Below are positions 1 to 5,700 of a stretch of DNA of 5,700 bases, piece after piece (within the stretch, counting starts at the first letter, position 1; each line of letters opens with the position of its first letter). A program made the translations under genes and the position numbers. This stretch comes from Clostridiales bacterium (GTDB lineage Bacteria > Bacillota > Clostridia > Oscillospirales > Ruminococcaceae), in contig JAAZLM010000130.1 of NCBI GenBank assembly GCA_012799315.1, positions 1-5,700 of the forward strand, written 5' to 3'. The notes beneath the pieces were generated by a model. It saw nothing but the letters and a program-made list of their open reading frames with translations. It was not told the DNA's origin and searched no databases.

Positions 1-227
1 GACTTATTCTTTGCTGTTACAGTTATAGTAACCGTATCTTTATTTTTAAATAAATTTTCTTTCACCAAAAGATATTTTGTATCTCTGGTGGGATCCTTAA
101 TTTTCTCTCCATCTACATAAATAAAATAATCTATATCGCTACCCGTTACACCTTTCCACGTAATTGTAATGAATCCGTCTTTTTCACCTGTCTGTTTAAG
201 GCTTGTCGGCGCATCGGGAGCTCTATT
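1..227 (-). other. Fibronectin-III-like module at the C-terminal side of the kinase (partial)
   Basis: Kinase residues 656-730 begin RAPDAPTSL and continue with ITITWKGVTGSDIDYFIYVD. They end in DTVTITVTAKNKS at the window edge. The Pro-rich start, the Trp in the second strand, the Y-x-x-Y/VDG strand and the final VTAKN strand resemble a fibronectin type III fold. It follows the Ig-like segment that itself follows the PASTA repeats. The assignment rests on pattern only and could equally be another beta-sandwich fold. A few more residues, or another module, lie beyond base 1. Confidence 0.6.
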
Positions 228-2192
228 CTCTTCAATGATCTCCTCGAATACCTTACCGTTTCGTGTAGTTTCTTTTGAAGTGCCAGCATTAAAATCAACG
301 TCGTATTCTGCATACTTTTTGGCATCGTCTTTTTCCCCACCCTCAATGTTTACTCTTATAAATACTTTAGCTTTACCACTGCCACTAAGTTCTACCTTCC
401 ATTTATCTGTAATTTCCACATTAACGGTTGCGGTCTTCATTTCCACCCCATCGACATATGCTATGAAAACAAATGAACCTTTATTGCCCTTAGGGATTGG
501 AACATTAATTGTGAGGTCGTTCTTAGGCGGCTTCCCGTTGCTAACTTCAATAGTTACAACATCGCCACTTTTTAGCACTGTGCCCTTTGGAGGATCTTGA
601 CCGACTACTTCGCCCTTTTTCTCGGCGGAATCGACTGTTTCAACTTTAACAATGAGGCTCAATTCGTCAAGCTCGGATTTTGCCTTTTTCTCCGTCATGC
701 CGATTAAATTCGGCACTGGCTTATCGACTTCCTCGATGCCTTGGCTAATATAAACCTCAACTTCCGTACCGGACTCGACCGTTTCACCTACTTCGGGAAC
801 TACATCGAATACGAATCCTTTAGTATGTTCACTGAATCGCATTCTTTGAACGGGCTGCAGCCCCGCCTCAAGTAAGATACTCATCGCTTCTTCGGCTTCA
901 AGCCCATTGACTGGTGGGATTGTCACCATTTTTGTACCTTTACTAACCTTAACTTTGACGGTTTGACCCTTTTTAACCATGCGACCCTCATGTATATCTT
1001 GCTCGAATATCTGCCCTTTTTCATAGTCCGAATATTCTTGCAATTCTTCTTCAATATTAATATCGGTGTGCAGAGTCCGTGCTTCTAAGAAATCAAGCCC
1101 GACAAGATTCGGCATTTCTATGTCTTCGCCTTTGCTAGAGCCGAATCCCTTTGTTACGGAGATGAATATAACTATCGATGCTATCAGAACAAATGCCGTC
1201 GCAATAGCGGCAAGGATTGGAACAAGGGGCGACTTCGCCTCCTCGTATTCATATTCCTCATCATCTTCATCATCGCCGTCCGCATTATTTGCGGCGGGAT
1301 TTGCTATATCAAAGTATTTTGTTGTTTCATCTTGGTTTAAGTATTTATATTCAAAGACAATGCTAGGATTCTTCTTAAATTCCTCAATATCTTTAATCAT
1401 TTCAGCCGCCGATTGATAGCGTTTCGTGCTATCTTTTTGCATCGCTCTTTGCACAATTTCTTCCAGTCCTTCGGGGATTGTGCTGTTAATTTCGGTAGGG
1501 GATTTAGCATTGCTCTGCATATGCATCAATGCAATAGCGACGGGATTCTCCCCGACAAAGGGCTTCTCCCCAGTGAGCATTTCAAATAGCATCACACCGA
1601 CTGCATATAGATCACTCTTTTCATCGGTTATGTCGCCACGGGCTTGTTCCGGGCTGATATAATGTACTGAGCCGATCGTCTTATCGGATACGGTTTTACC
1701 CTCTTCCCGTGCGAAACGTGCTATGCCAAAGTCCATTACTTTTATAGTGCCATCTTGGAGCAACATGATGTTCTGCGGCTTAATATCACGGTGTACTATG
1801 CCCCTATCATGCGCATGTTGCAATGCCCTCAAAATCTGAATTGTAAAGTGGATTGCATCCTTCCATTTTAGGACGCCCTGTTGTTCTATGAATTCAGTGA
1901 GAGTTATTCCATCGATGAATTCCATTACAAGGAATTGAATTTTGTCCGAAAATCCAACATCGAAAATTTTGACGATGTTTGGATGCGAAAGTAGTGCTAT
2001 CGCCTTTGACTCATTGCGGAATCTTCTAAGAAAATCATCATCTTCTGCAAGATCATTTCTTAGGATTTTCACAGCGACGATTTTATCCTCGATAATATCG
2101 TTCGCCTTATATATATCTGCCATTCCGCCAACGCCGATTAATTCGAGAATCTCATAGCGTCCATCGAGCCTGCGCCCAATATTCTTATCCAT
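1..2192 (-). CDS. prkC: PASTA-domain transmembrane Ser/Thr protein kinase, PrkC/PknB type (3' end outside window)
   Basis: This is a membrane Ser/Thr kinase that senses muropeptides or lipid II outside the cell and phosphorylates cytoplasmic targets. I read 730 codons without a stop or frameshift from an ATG at 2190-2192 to the window edge. The kinase domain spans about residues 13-271. It has a Gly-rich loop GVGGMADIY (20-28), VAVK Lys42, helix-C Glu61, HRDIKPQN (134-141, catalytic Asp136), DFG (154-156), a Ser/Thr-bearing activation loop (Thr167, Ser169, Thr172, Ser175) and SPE (180-182), so it should be active. An acidic linker (307-318) precedes one membrane helix (about 323-346). Outside are three PASTA repeats (about 356-419, 421-485, 490-553), an Ig-like segment (about 558-650) and a fibronectin-III-like segment (656 onward). 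GGGAG lies 8 bases before the start, which overlaps the phosphatase gene by 8 bases. The PASTA kinase assignment is secure; the exact orthologue name is by family analogy. Confidence 0.96.
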   Translation of the reverse strand, partial: MDKNIGRRLDGRYEILELIGVGGMADIYKANDIIEDKIVAVKILRNDLAEDDDFLRRFRNESKAIALLSHPNIVKIFDVGFSDKIQFLVMEFIDGITLTEFIEQQGVLKWKDAIHFTIQILRALQHAHDRGIVHRDIKPQNIMLLQDGTIKVMDFGIARFAREEGKTVSDKTIGSVHYISPEQARGDITDEKSDLYAVGVMLFEMLTGEKPFVGENPVAIALMHMQSNAKSPTEINSTIPEGLEEIVQRAMQKDSTKRYQSAAEMIKDIEEFKKNPSIVFEYKYLNQDETTKYFDIANPAANNADGDDEDDEEYEYEEAKSPLVPILAAIATAFVLIASIVIFISVTKGFGSSKGEDIEMPNLVGLDFLEARTLHTDINIEEELQEYSDYEKGQIFEQDIHEGRMVKKGQTVKVKVSKGTKMVTIPPVNGLEAEEAMSILLEAGLQPVQRMRFSEHTKGFVFDVVPEVGETVESGTEVEVYISQGIEEVDKPVPNLIGMTEKKAKSELDELSLIVKVETVDSAEKKGEVVGQDPPKGTVLKSGDVVTIEVSNGKPPKNDLTINVPIPKGNKGSFVFIAYVDGVEMKTATVNVEITDKWKVELSGSGKAKVFIRVNIEGGEKDDAKKYAEYDVDFNAGTSKETTRNGKVFEEIIEENRAPDAPTSLKQTGEKDGFITITWKGVTGSDIDYFIYVDGEKIKDPTRDTKYLLVKENLFKNKDTVTITVTAKNK
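534..1127 (-). repeat. Three tandem PASTA repeats in the kinase ectodomain
   Basis: These are protein-level repeats of about 64 residues each. Each opens with a P-N-L-x-G-like motif (MPNLVGLD at 360, PPVNGLEA at 426, VPNLIGMT at 493). Each continues with a helix (EAR.L, EEAMSILLEAGL, KAKSELDEL) and a strand, then a KG or P-x-x-G turn such as QDPPKGTVLKSG. Each ends in a strand of the type VxVxVSKG. This is the classical PASTA pattern, which binds peptidoglycan fragments or beta-lactams in characterised kinases. The repeats have diverged too far to be DNA repeats. Ligand preference cannot be read from the sequence. Confidence 0.88.
1155..1226 (-). other. Single transmembrane helix of the kinase
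   Basis: Kinase residues 323-346 form one uninterrupted hydrophobic stretch (LVPILAAIATAFVLIASIVI and onward). It is preceded by the acidic linker with Lys320 and followed by Lys348. This places the kinase domain in the cytoplasm and the PASTA repeats outside, the standard topology of this family. The protein has no N-terminal signal peptide; this helix is its only membrane anchor in the visible part. Confidence 0.9.
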
Positions 2193-2940
2193 TTAAGTCA
2201 CTCCCGTTTTTTTCATTTGATATTAAAACTACAGTTATATTATCATAGCCGCCACACTCATTAGCCTTATCAATTAACGCGTCACTAGCCGCATCTATAT
2301 CATGACGTTTAATGATGTCAAGGATTTTACCCTCGTCTAAGTACCCCGATAATCCATCGGAACATAGCAGAATCTTGTCGATTGAAGATATATCAATCTC
2401 AAAATAATCAACAGAAATATCTTCTCTTGCTCCCACGGCACGGGTAATATAATTCCTATGTGGATGTTCCTGAACTTCATCTTCTGAAATCTTGCCCTGT
2501 TCTACAAGCATCCTCACCATTGTATGATCTTTTGTTATTTGATTAATTCGCCCATCCTTGGTAATGCAATATGCCCTACTATCACCAACATTTATAATAT
2601 ATGCTCTTTGCCCTTGAATTACAACCGCAACGCAAGTTGTTCCCATCCCCTGCATTTCAGGGTCGCTCGCCTTTTCATATACTAATGTGTTTGCAGCATC
2701 AATTGAAGTGATCATCAAATTCCTGAGCGAATTCCCATCTATATCGTTACGCAGGCCCTTATGCATCCTATCGCTAAAAATATCCATAGCCATTTCGCTT
2801 GCAACACCACCGGCATTCTCGCCGCCCATGCCATCGCAAACTATCGCCATTATAACATCATCTTTGATATACCCGACCCAGACTCTATCTTGATTTTCAG
2901 TTCTGACTAGTCCGATATCTGTTTTTGAAACGAACTTCAT
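2185..2940 (-). CDS. prpC: PP2C-family protein Ser/Thr phosphatase (PrpC/Stp type)
   Basis: This soluble, metal-dependent phosphatase removes phosphate from Ser/Thr residues and in this family reverses the activity of the neighbouring PASTA kinase, often dephosphorylating the kinase itself. All PP2C motifs are present over its 251 residues: RTENQDR (13-19), CDGMGG (35-40, metal ligand Asp36), GMGTTCV (98-104), VGDSRAY (118-124), TKDHT (136-140), ITRAVG (165-170), CSDGL (193-197, metal ligand Asp195) and GGYDNIT (230-236, metal ligand Asp233). There is no membrane segment, and the length is typical of stand-alone bacterial enzymes (about 240-260). The ATG start is supported by AGGTGG 10 bases upstream, just after the rlmN stop. 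Its 3' end overlaps the kinase start by 8 bases. Catalytic competence looks intact. The gene name is by analogy with Bacillus; Stp is the equivalent name in cocci. Confidence 0.96.
   Translation of the reverse strand: MKFVSKTDIGLVRTENQDRVWVGYIKDDVIMAIVCDGMGGENAGGVASEMAMDIFSDRMHKGLRNDIDGNSLRNLMITSIDAANTLVYEKASDPEMQGMGTTCVAVVIQGQRAYIINVGDSRAYCITKDGRINQITKDHTMVRMLVEQGKISEDEVQEHPHRNYITRAVGAREDISVDYFEIDISSIDKILLCSDGLSGYLDEGKILDIIKRHDIDAASDALIDKANECGGYDNITVVLISNEKNGSDLNG
2201..2205 (-). promoter_or_regulatory. Shine-Dalgarno site of the kinase gene, inside the phosphatase gene
   Basis: The sequence GGGAG lies 8 bases upstream of the ATG at 2190-2192, inside the last codons of the phosphatase gene. 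The two genes overlap by 8 bases (ATGGATAA holds both the kinase start and the phosphatase stop). This suggests that ribosomes ending the phosphatase re-initiate on the kinase. The site supports this start over any other. Confidence 0.75.
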
Positions 2941-2956
2941 ATTGTTGTTTCCACCT

Positions 2957-3997
2957 TTAGTTAATATCTTCCGTCCGATATTCCTTCCTTAGCTGGCCAC
3001 AAGCGGCATCAATGTCCGCCCCTAAGGTTCTACGAATAGTTACACTCATGCCGCCTTGCTCCAGTCTATTCTTAAATGCGGCCGCTCTATCCTTGCTGCT
3101 TGGCATGTAATCTCTTTCGTCGATTTTATTAATTGGTATCAAATTTATATGATTTGGGAATCCGCTAAGTATCGATGCTAATTCATCGGCACACTCGATA
3201 CTATCGTTCATCCCATCAATCAGCGCATATTCAAAGGTGATCCGCCTGCCCGTGATCTCAAAATACATCTTGCAAGCCTCAATCAATTCACTAATTTTAT
3301 AATTATTTGCAATGGGCATTAATTGCCTTCTTAATTCATCGCTGGGTGCATGCAAAGAAATTGAAAGTGATAGTCCGTATCGCTTTTTTGCCAGTTCGTG
3401 AATCTTATCTATCTTACCGCAAGTTGATAATGCTACATTCCTTAAACTGAAGTCATGTCCATCTTCACTTGATAGAATATCTAGGAATCGTGTCACATTA
3501 TCATAGTTGTCAAGCGGCTCACCAATACCCATCAATACTATATTAGAAATTTTCTTACCGCTCTCACTCTCAGCCGTATAGAGTTGACTTAGCATTTCAC
3601 CAGCTGTTAAATTTCTTTCAAATCCTGCAATAGTCGATGCGCAAAATCTACACCCCATCTTACAGCCGACCTGTGTAGAAATACATAGGCTATTCCCATG
3701 TTTATAATTAATCACCACTGCCTCGACAACTGCACCATCATTCAACTTATAAAGATATTTTACCGTATTATCTAGCCCGGATACAAGCTTTTTAACAATC
3801 TTTAGTGAATATATGTAAAAATACTCATTTAAAACTGTGCGAAACTGTGCAGAAAGATTAGTCATTTGATTAAAATCCTGCACTTTATGCTTATGCAACC
3901 ACTCGAAAATCTGCCCGGCTCTAAATTTTTTCTCACCTAAAGCTAGAACACTTTCCTCAAGTTCATTATAATCCATCGATAAAATATCTTTTTTCAT
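2957..3997 (-). CDS. rlmN: Dual-specificity radical-SAM RNA methyltransferase RlmN (23S rRNA A2503 / tRNA A37)
   Basis: This enzyme adds a methyl group to C2 of adenosine 2503 in 23S rRNA, and in some bacteria of adenosine 37 in certain tRNAs, using two SAM molecules and a [4Fe-4S] cluster. From the chosen start it has 346 residues, normal for the family. An N-terminal helical domain (1 to about 75, with LGEKKFRAGQIFEWLHK) precedes the radical-SAM barrel. The cluster ligands are Cys112, Cys116 and Cys119 (CKMGCRFC). GIGEPLDNY (157-165) binds SAM. Cys333 in GADIDAACGQLR is the methyl carrier, and Cys105 matches the second conserved cysteine of the E. coli enzyme. I chose ATG 3995-3997 because MKKDIL is the usual family beginning. 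The frame also stays open to a GTG at 4040-4042, but that would add 15 unrelated residues inside rsmB. The rsmB stop is 4 bases upstream. Confidence 0.97.
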   Translation of the reverse strand: MKKDILSMDYNELEESVLALGEKKFRAGQIFEWLHKHKVQDFNQMTNLSAQFRTVLNEYFYIYSLKIVKKLVSGLDNTVKYLYKLNDGAVVEAVVINYKHGNSLCISTQVGCKMGCRFCASTIAGFERNLTAGEMLSQLYTAESESGKKISNIVLMGIGEPLDNYDNVTRFLDILSSEDGHDFSLRNVALSTCGKIDKIHELAKKRYGLSLSISLHAPSDELRRQLMPIANNYKISELIEACKMYFEITGRRITFEYALIDGMNDSIECADELASILSGFPNHINLIPINKIDERDYMPSSKDRAAAFKNRLEQGGMSVTIRRTLGADIDAACGQLRKEYRTEDIN

Positions 3998-4001
3998 TGT
4001 T

Positions 4002-5336
4002 TTATTTAACTCTCCTGAATGCGGCGATGAAGAATCCATCACCGCCGTTTATATCGGGGAAAAGTGTCTTTACACTCCCATCATGCGACGTTTCACCATC
4101 GGAATTTATCAGCAACTCCGGTAAGGGCATTCTACTAAAATTCTCATTGTGCGCATTATAAAAAGTATCGGCAACATTGTCATTTTCCGCCCTACTCAGT
4201 GTGCATGTCGTATATAATAGGACTCCACCTACCTTAACATATTTTGCGGCATTACACAATATATCTAACTGAATTTCTGGCATTTTCGCAAAATCATCGC
4301 TATTTTTATACTTGATCTCGGGCTTTCTCCTAATAATGCCAAGCCCCGAACACGGTACATCGCATATTACCCCATCGGCAAGTGGGATATTCTCATTAAA
4401 GACTTTCGCATCGCCTTGACTTGCTTTTATGATTTTGATGCCGAGCCTTTTGGCGCCCTGTTCAATTAGGCGTGTCCTATTCCTGTGTAAGTCGAATGCT
4501 AGAACACTGCCCTCATCATTCATCAGCTGCGCTATTGTGAATGCCTTGCCACCCGGCGCACTGCAGAGGTCAAGTATTGTTTCTCCCGATTTTGGGCTAA
4601 GAGCATGGCAACATAATTGCGCTGAAATATCTTGAACATGGAAGAATCCATGTTTATATATATCGTTACTTTGTATGCTGCCCGATCCCTCAAGGATAAT
4701 GCTATCGGGGGCAAGCGGCGATATTGCCGCCTTTATTCCTGCGGCATTAATTTGGCTGTGCAATTCCTGTGTGCTAATCTTAATCGTATTTGTGCGAATT
4801 GCAATTGGCGGCACTGTTATTGATGCCGTCAGTATCCTATCTAAATTCCCCTGCCCGTATTCGCTCTGCCACTTTTCTACTAGCCATTCGGGGCATGAAT
4901 ATTCTACTGAAAGGGATTGAGCCTCATTCCCGCTAGTGGGCAATTCCTTGCCATCACGGATAAAACTGCGTAAAACCGCATTAATGTAGCCTTTAGCCTT
5001 TATCTTCCTAACGAATTCTGCAAGCTTCACACTTTCATTAACTGCGGCGCTATCGGGTACTGAATCCATATATAGAATCTGGTATATCCCTATACGAAGT
5101 ATTTGAAGCACATCGGGTGAAATTTTCTTAATATTAATATTGGAATGTGCTGCAATTACCGCATCAAGTGTTATTCGTCTTTCGATTACACCATAGAATA
5201 GTGCTGTCGCAAACGATTTATCCTGCCTGGATAGATTGCTTTCTTCAAGCTTTTTATCCAGCATTATATTTGAATAGCCGGTAGTTTTATTCATTTGAAC
5301 AAGTAAATTCAGCACTATCTGTCTTGCATTTTTCAT
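4002..5336 (-). CDS. rsmB: 16S rRNA (cytosine-967-C5)-methyltransferase RsmB
   Basis: This enzyme uses SAM to methylate C5 of cytosine 967 in 16S rRNA during small-subunit assembly. With the chosen start it has 444 residues, as usual for the family (about 430-450). Residues 1 to about 130 form the NusB-like RNA-binding domain (RQDKSFATALFYGVIERR, then NAVLRSF). The Rossmann-type methyltransferase follows: SAM loop DLCSAPGGKA (256-265), acidic SAM contact in AFDLHRNR (280-287), DVPCSGLG (326-333, Cys329) and YTTCTLSRAEN (375-385, nucleophile Cys378). It ends with DGFFIAAFRR (433-442). Both catalytic cysteines of the Nol1/Nop2/Sun family are present. I prefer ATG 5334-5336 because GGAAGG lies 6 bases before it and MKNARQIVLNLL is the usual beginning. 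An ATG at 5349-5351 would add only MGRLL and would use the Shine-Dalgarno sequence as codons. The gene sits between the peptidase-like gene and rlmN. Confidence 0.96.
   Translation of the reverse strand: MKNARQIVLNLLVQMNKTTGYSNIMLDKKLEESNLSRQDKSFATALFYGVIERRITLDAVIAAHSNINIKKISPDVLQILRIGIYQILYMDSVPDSAAVNESVKLAEFVRKIKAKGYINAVLRSFIRDGKELPTSGNEAQSLSVEYSCPEWLVEKWQSEYGQGNLDRILTASITVPPIAIRTNTIKISTQELHSQINAAGIKAAISPLAPDSIILEGSGSIQSNDIYKHGFFHVQDISAQLCCHALSPKSGETILDLCSAPGGKAFTIAQLMNDEGSVLAFDLHRNRTRLIEQGAKRLGIKIIKASQGDAKVFNENIPLADGVICDVPCSGLGIIRRKPEIKYKNSDDFAKMPEIQLDILCNAAKYVKVGGVLLYTTCTLSRAENDNVADTFYNAHNENFSRMPLPELLINSDGETSHDGSVKTLFPDINGGDGFFIAAFRRVK
4010..4016 (-). promoter_or_regulatory. Shine-Dalgarno-like site of rlmN, inside rsmB
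   Basis: AGGAGAG lies in the last codons of rsmB, 12 bases before the ATG at 3995-3997. The spacing is longer than ideal. Together with the 4-base gap between the rsmB stop and this ATG, it points to translational coupling rather than strong independent initiation. No better site lies before the alternative GTG at 4040-4042. Confidence 0.55.
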
Positions 5337-5342
5337 TAATAG

Positions 5343-5348
5343 CCTTCC
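5343..5348 (-). promoter_or_regulatory. Shine-Dalgarno site deciding the rsmB start
   Basis: GGAAGG is separated by 6 bases (CTATTA) from the ATG at 5334-5336, an ideal arrangement. It overlaps the codons just after the more upstream in-frame ATG at 5349-5351. That upstream ATG directly abuts the previous gene's TAG and has only weak purine content before it. Confidence 0.75.
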
Positions 5349-5351
5349 CAT

Positions 5352-5700
5352 CTAAAAGAATGTTAGACCCCTGAATATCTCTCTAACAAGCACCCTTTCC
5401 ACATGGAATAGCTCTATTCCATATATTATTCCTCTATTTTCTAGCTCCTTATGTCCCGTGTTTGCCTCATTGACAATGAAGGGAATTGTAGCCGCCCGAA
5501 TTATGAAAGCGATTAGCAATAGTAGGAATCCAAATTGATATATGAACATAACTGCACTTGGCATAACTTGCAATCTCACTACAATATATAGAATAAAAAC
5601 CCATGCGCTATATAGTGTTTTCGATAGCCAATTAAACAATTTAATTATGTCGAAGGAGCGCCCATCATTAAAATATCTTATTATCCTGCCAACTTCACGC
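5352..5700 (-). CDS. Membrane protein in the zinc-metallopeptidase (YugP-like) slot, probably catalytically inactive (5' end outside window)
   Basis: The last 115 codons of a longer gene are visible; the frame is open to the window edge, so the TTG at 5637-5639 is not the true start. Two hydrophobic segments are seen at visible residues about 31-46 and 49-76, consistent with an integral membrane protein. In Clostridia the gene before rsmB is often the YugP-like zinc peptidase (Pfam Zn_peptidase_2). Weak similarity to that family, aligned from memory, runs throughout: REVGR where HEVGH is expected, IPFIVNEA where LPVEFNAS is expected, and an ERVL...GLTF end matching KVL...ALTY. Both zinc-binding histidines are thus replaced by arginine, the Glu of VEF is missing, and the protein stops before the usual last hydrophobic helix. 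It could be a structural pseudo-enzyme, a decaying gene, or an unrelated membrane protein. The TAG at 5352-5354 abuts the alternative rsmB ATG. Confidence 0.6.
   Translation of the reverse strand, partial: REVGRIIRYFNDGRSFDIIKLFNWLSKTLYSAWVFILYIVVRLQVMPSAVMFIYQFGFLLLLIAFIIRAATIPFIVNEANTGHKELENRGIIYGIELFHVERVLVREIFRGLTFF

Noticed and set aside
169..600. A plus-strand open frame of 143 codons starting at an ATG.
   Set aside because: It lies antisense to the kinase PASTA and Ig-like region. The minus-strand frame is continuous and clearly homologous there, and the plus-strand product is Ser/Pro/Thr-rich without a recognisable motif or ribosome-binding site.
1066..1662. Two consecutive plus-strand open frames (1066-1416 and 1426-1662), one with a run of serines.
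   Set aside because: They are antisense shadows of the kinase. The serine run is just the complement of the acidic Asp/Glu linker.
1..2192. A possible frameshift or pseudogene in the kinase.
   Set aside because: Codon-by-codon translation from 2192 to 3 gives 730 residues without a stop, with all domains in order.
2687..2893. A plus-strand open frame opposite the phosphatase.
   Set aside because: It mirrors the conserved PP2C N-terminal motifs on the other strand and has no independent support.
4429..4920. Several overlapping short frames on both strands within rsmB.
   Set aside because: They overlap the conserved rsmB methyltransferase coding sequence and each other, and none resembles a known protein.
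5352..5639. A complete 95-residue membrane protein starting at TTG 5637-5639.
   Set aside because: The same frame remains open upstream to the window edge, and the upstream codons (REVGR and onward) align with the expected peptidase family. The TTG is therefore an internal Leu codon.
1..5700. A new defence system, mobile element, CRISPR array or RNA gene hidden in the window.
   Set aside because: Every stretch is accounted for by five adjoining genes with gaps of at most 16 bases. No repeats, integrase or transposase motifs, tRNA-like folds or spacer arrays were seen.

Overview
The window is a single gene-dense run on the minus strand, read from right to left. It matches part of a cluster conserved in Gram-positive bacteria, which usually runs def, fmt, a membrane zinc peptidase, rsmB, rlmN, a PP2C phosphatase, a PASTA kinase and then rsgA. 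The gene order, the PASTA-type kinase, the AT-rich composition and the purine-rich Shine-Dalgarno sites all suggest a Bacillota genome, most likely of the class Clostridia. I cannot name a genus from the sequence alone.

Layout in transcription order: (1) the 3' part of a membrane protein in the zinc-metallopeptidase slot (5352-5700, 5' end outside the window), whose HEXXH site appears to read REVGR; (2) rsmB, 16S rRNA m5C967 methyltransferase (4002-5336); (3) rlmN, radical-SAM 23S rRNA m2A2503 methyltransferase (2957-3997); (4) a PP2C-family Ser/Thr phosphatase (2185-2940); (5) a transmembrane Ser/Thr kinase of the PrkC/PknB type (1-2192, 3' end outside the window). The kinase has three PASTA repeats, an Ig-like segment and a further fibronectin-III-like segment.

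Gene junctions are 15, 4, 16 and -8 bases, with no room for an internal promoter or terminator, so the genes are almost certainly co-transcribed. The first three encode a membrane protein and two rRNA-modifying enzymes. The last two are the opposed kinase/phosphatase pair that senses cell-wall material and controls growth, division or germination in related bacteria. No RNA genes, mobile elements, CRISPR arrays or stretches without a gene are visible. The most unusual features are the apparently dead peptidase-like protein at the right edge and the long two-module extension of the kinase ectodomain.
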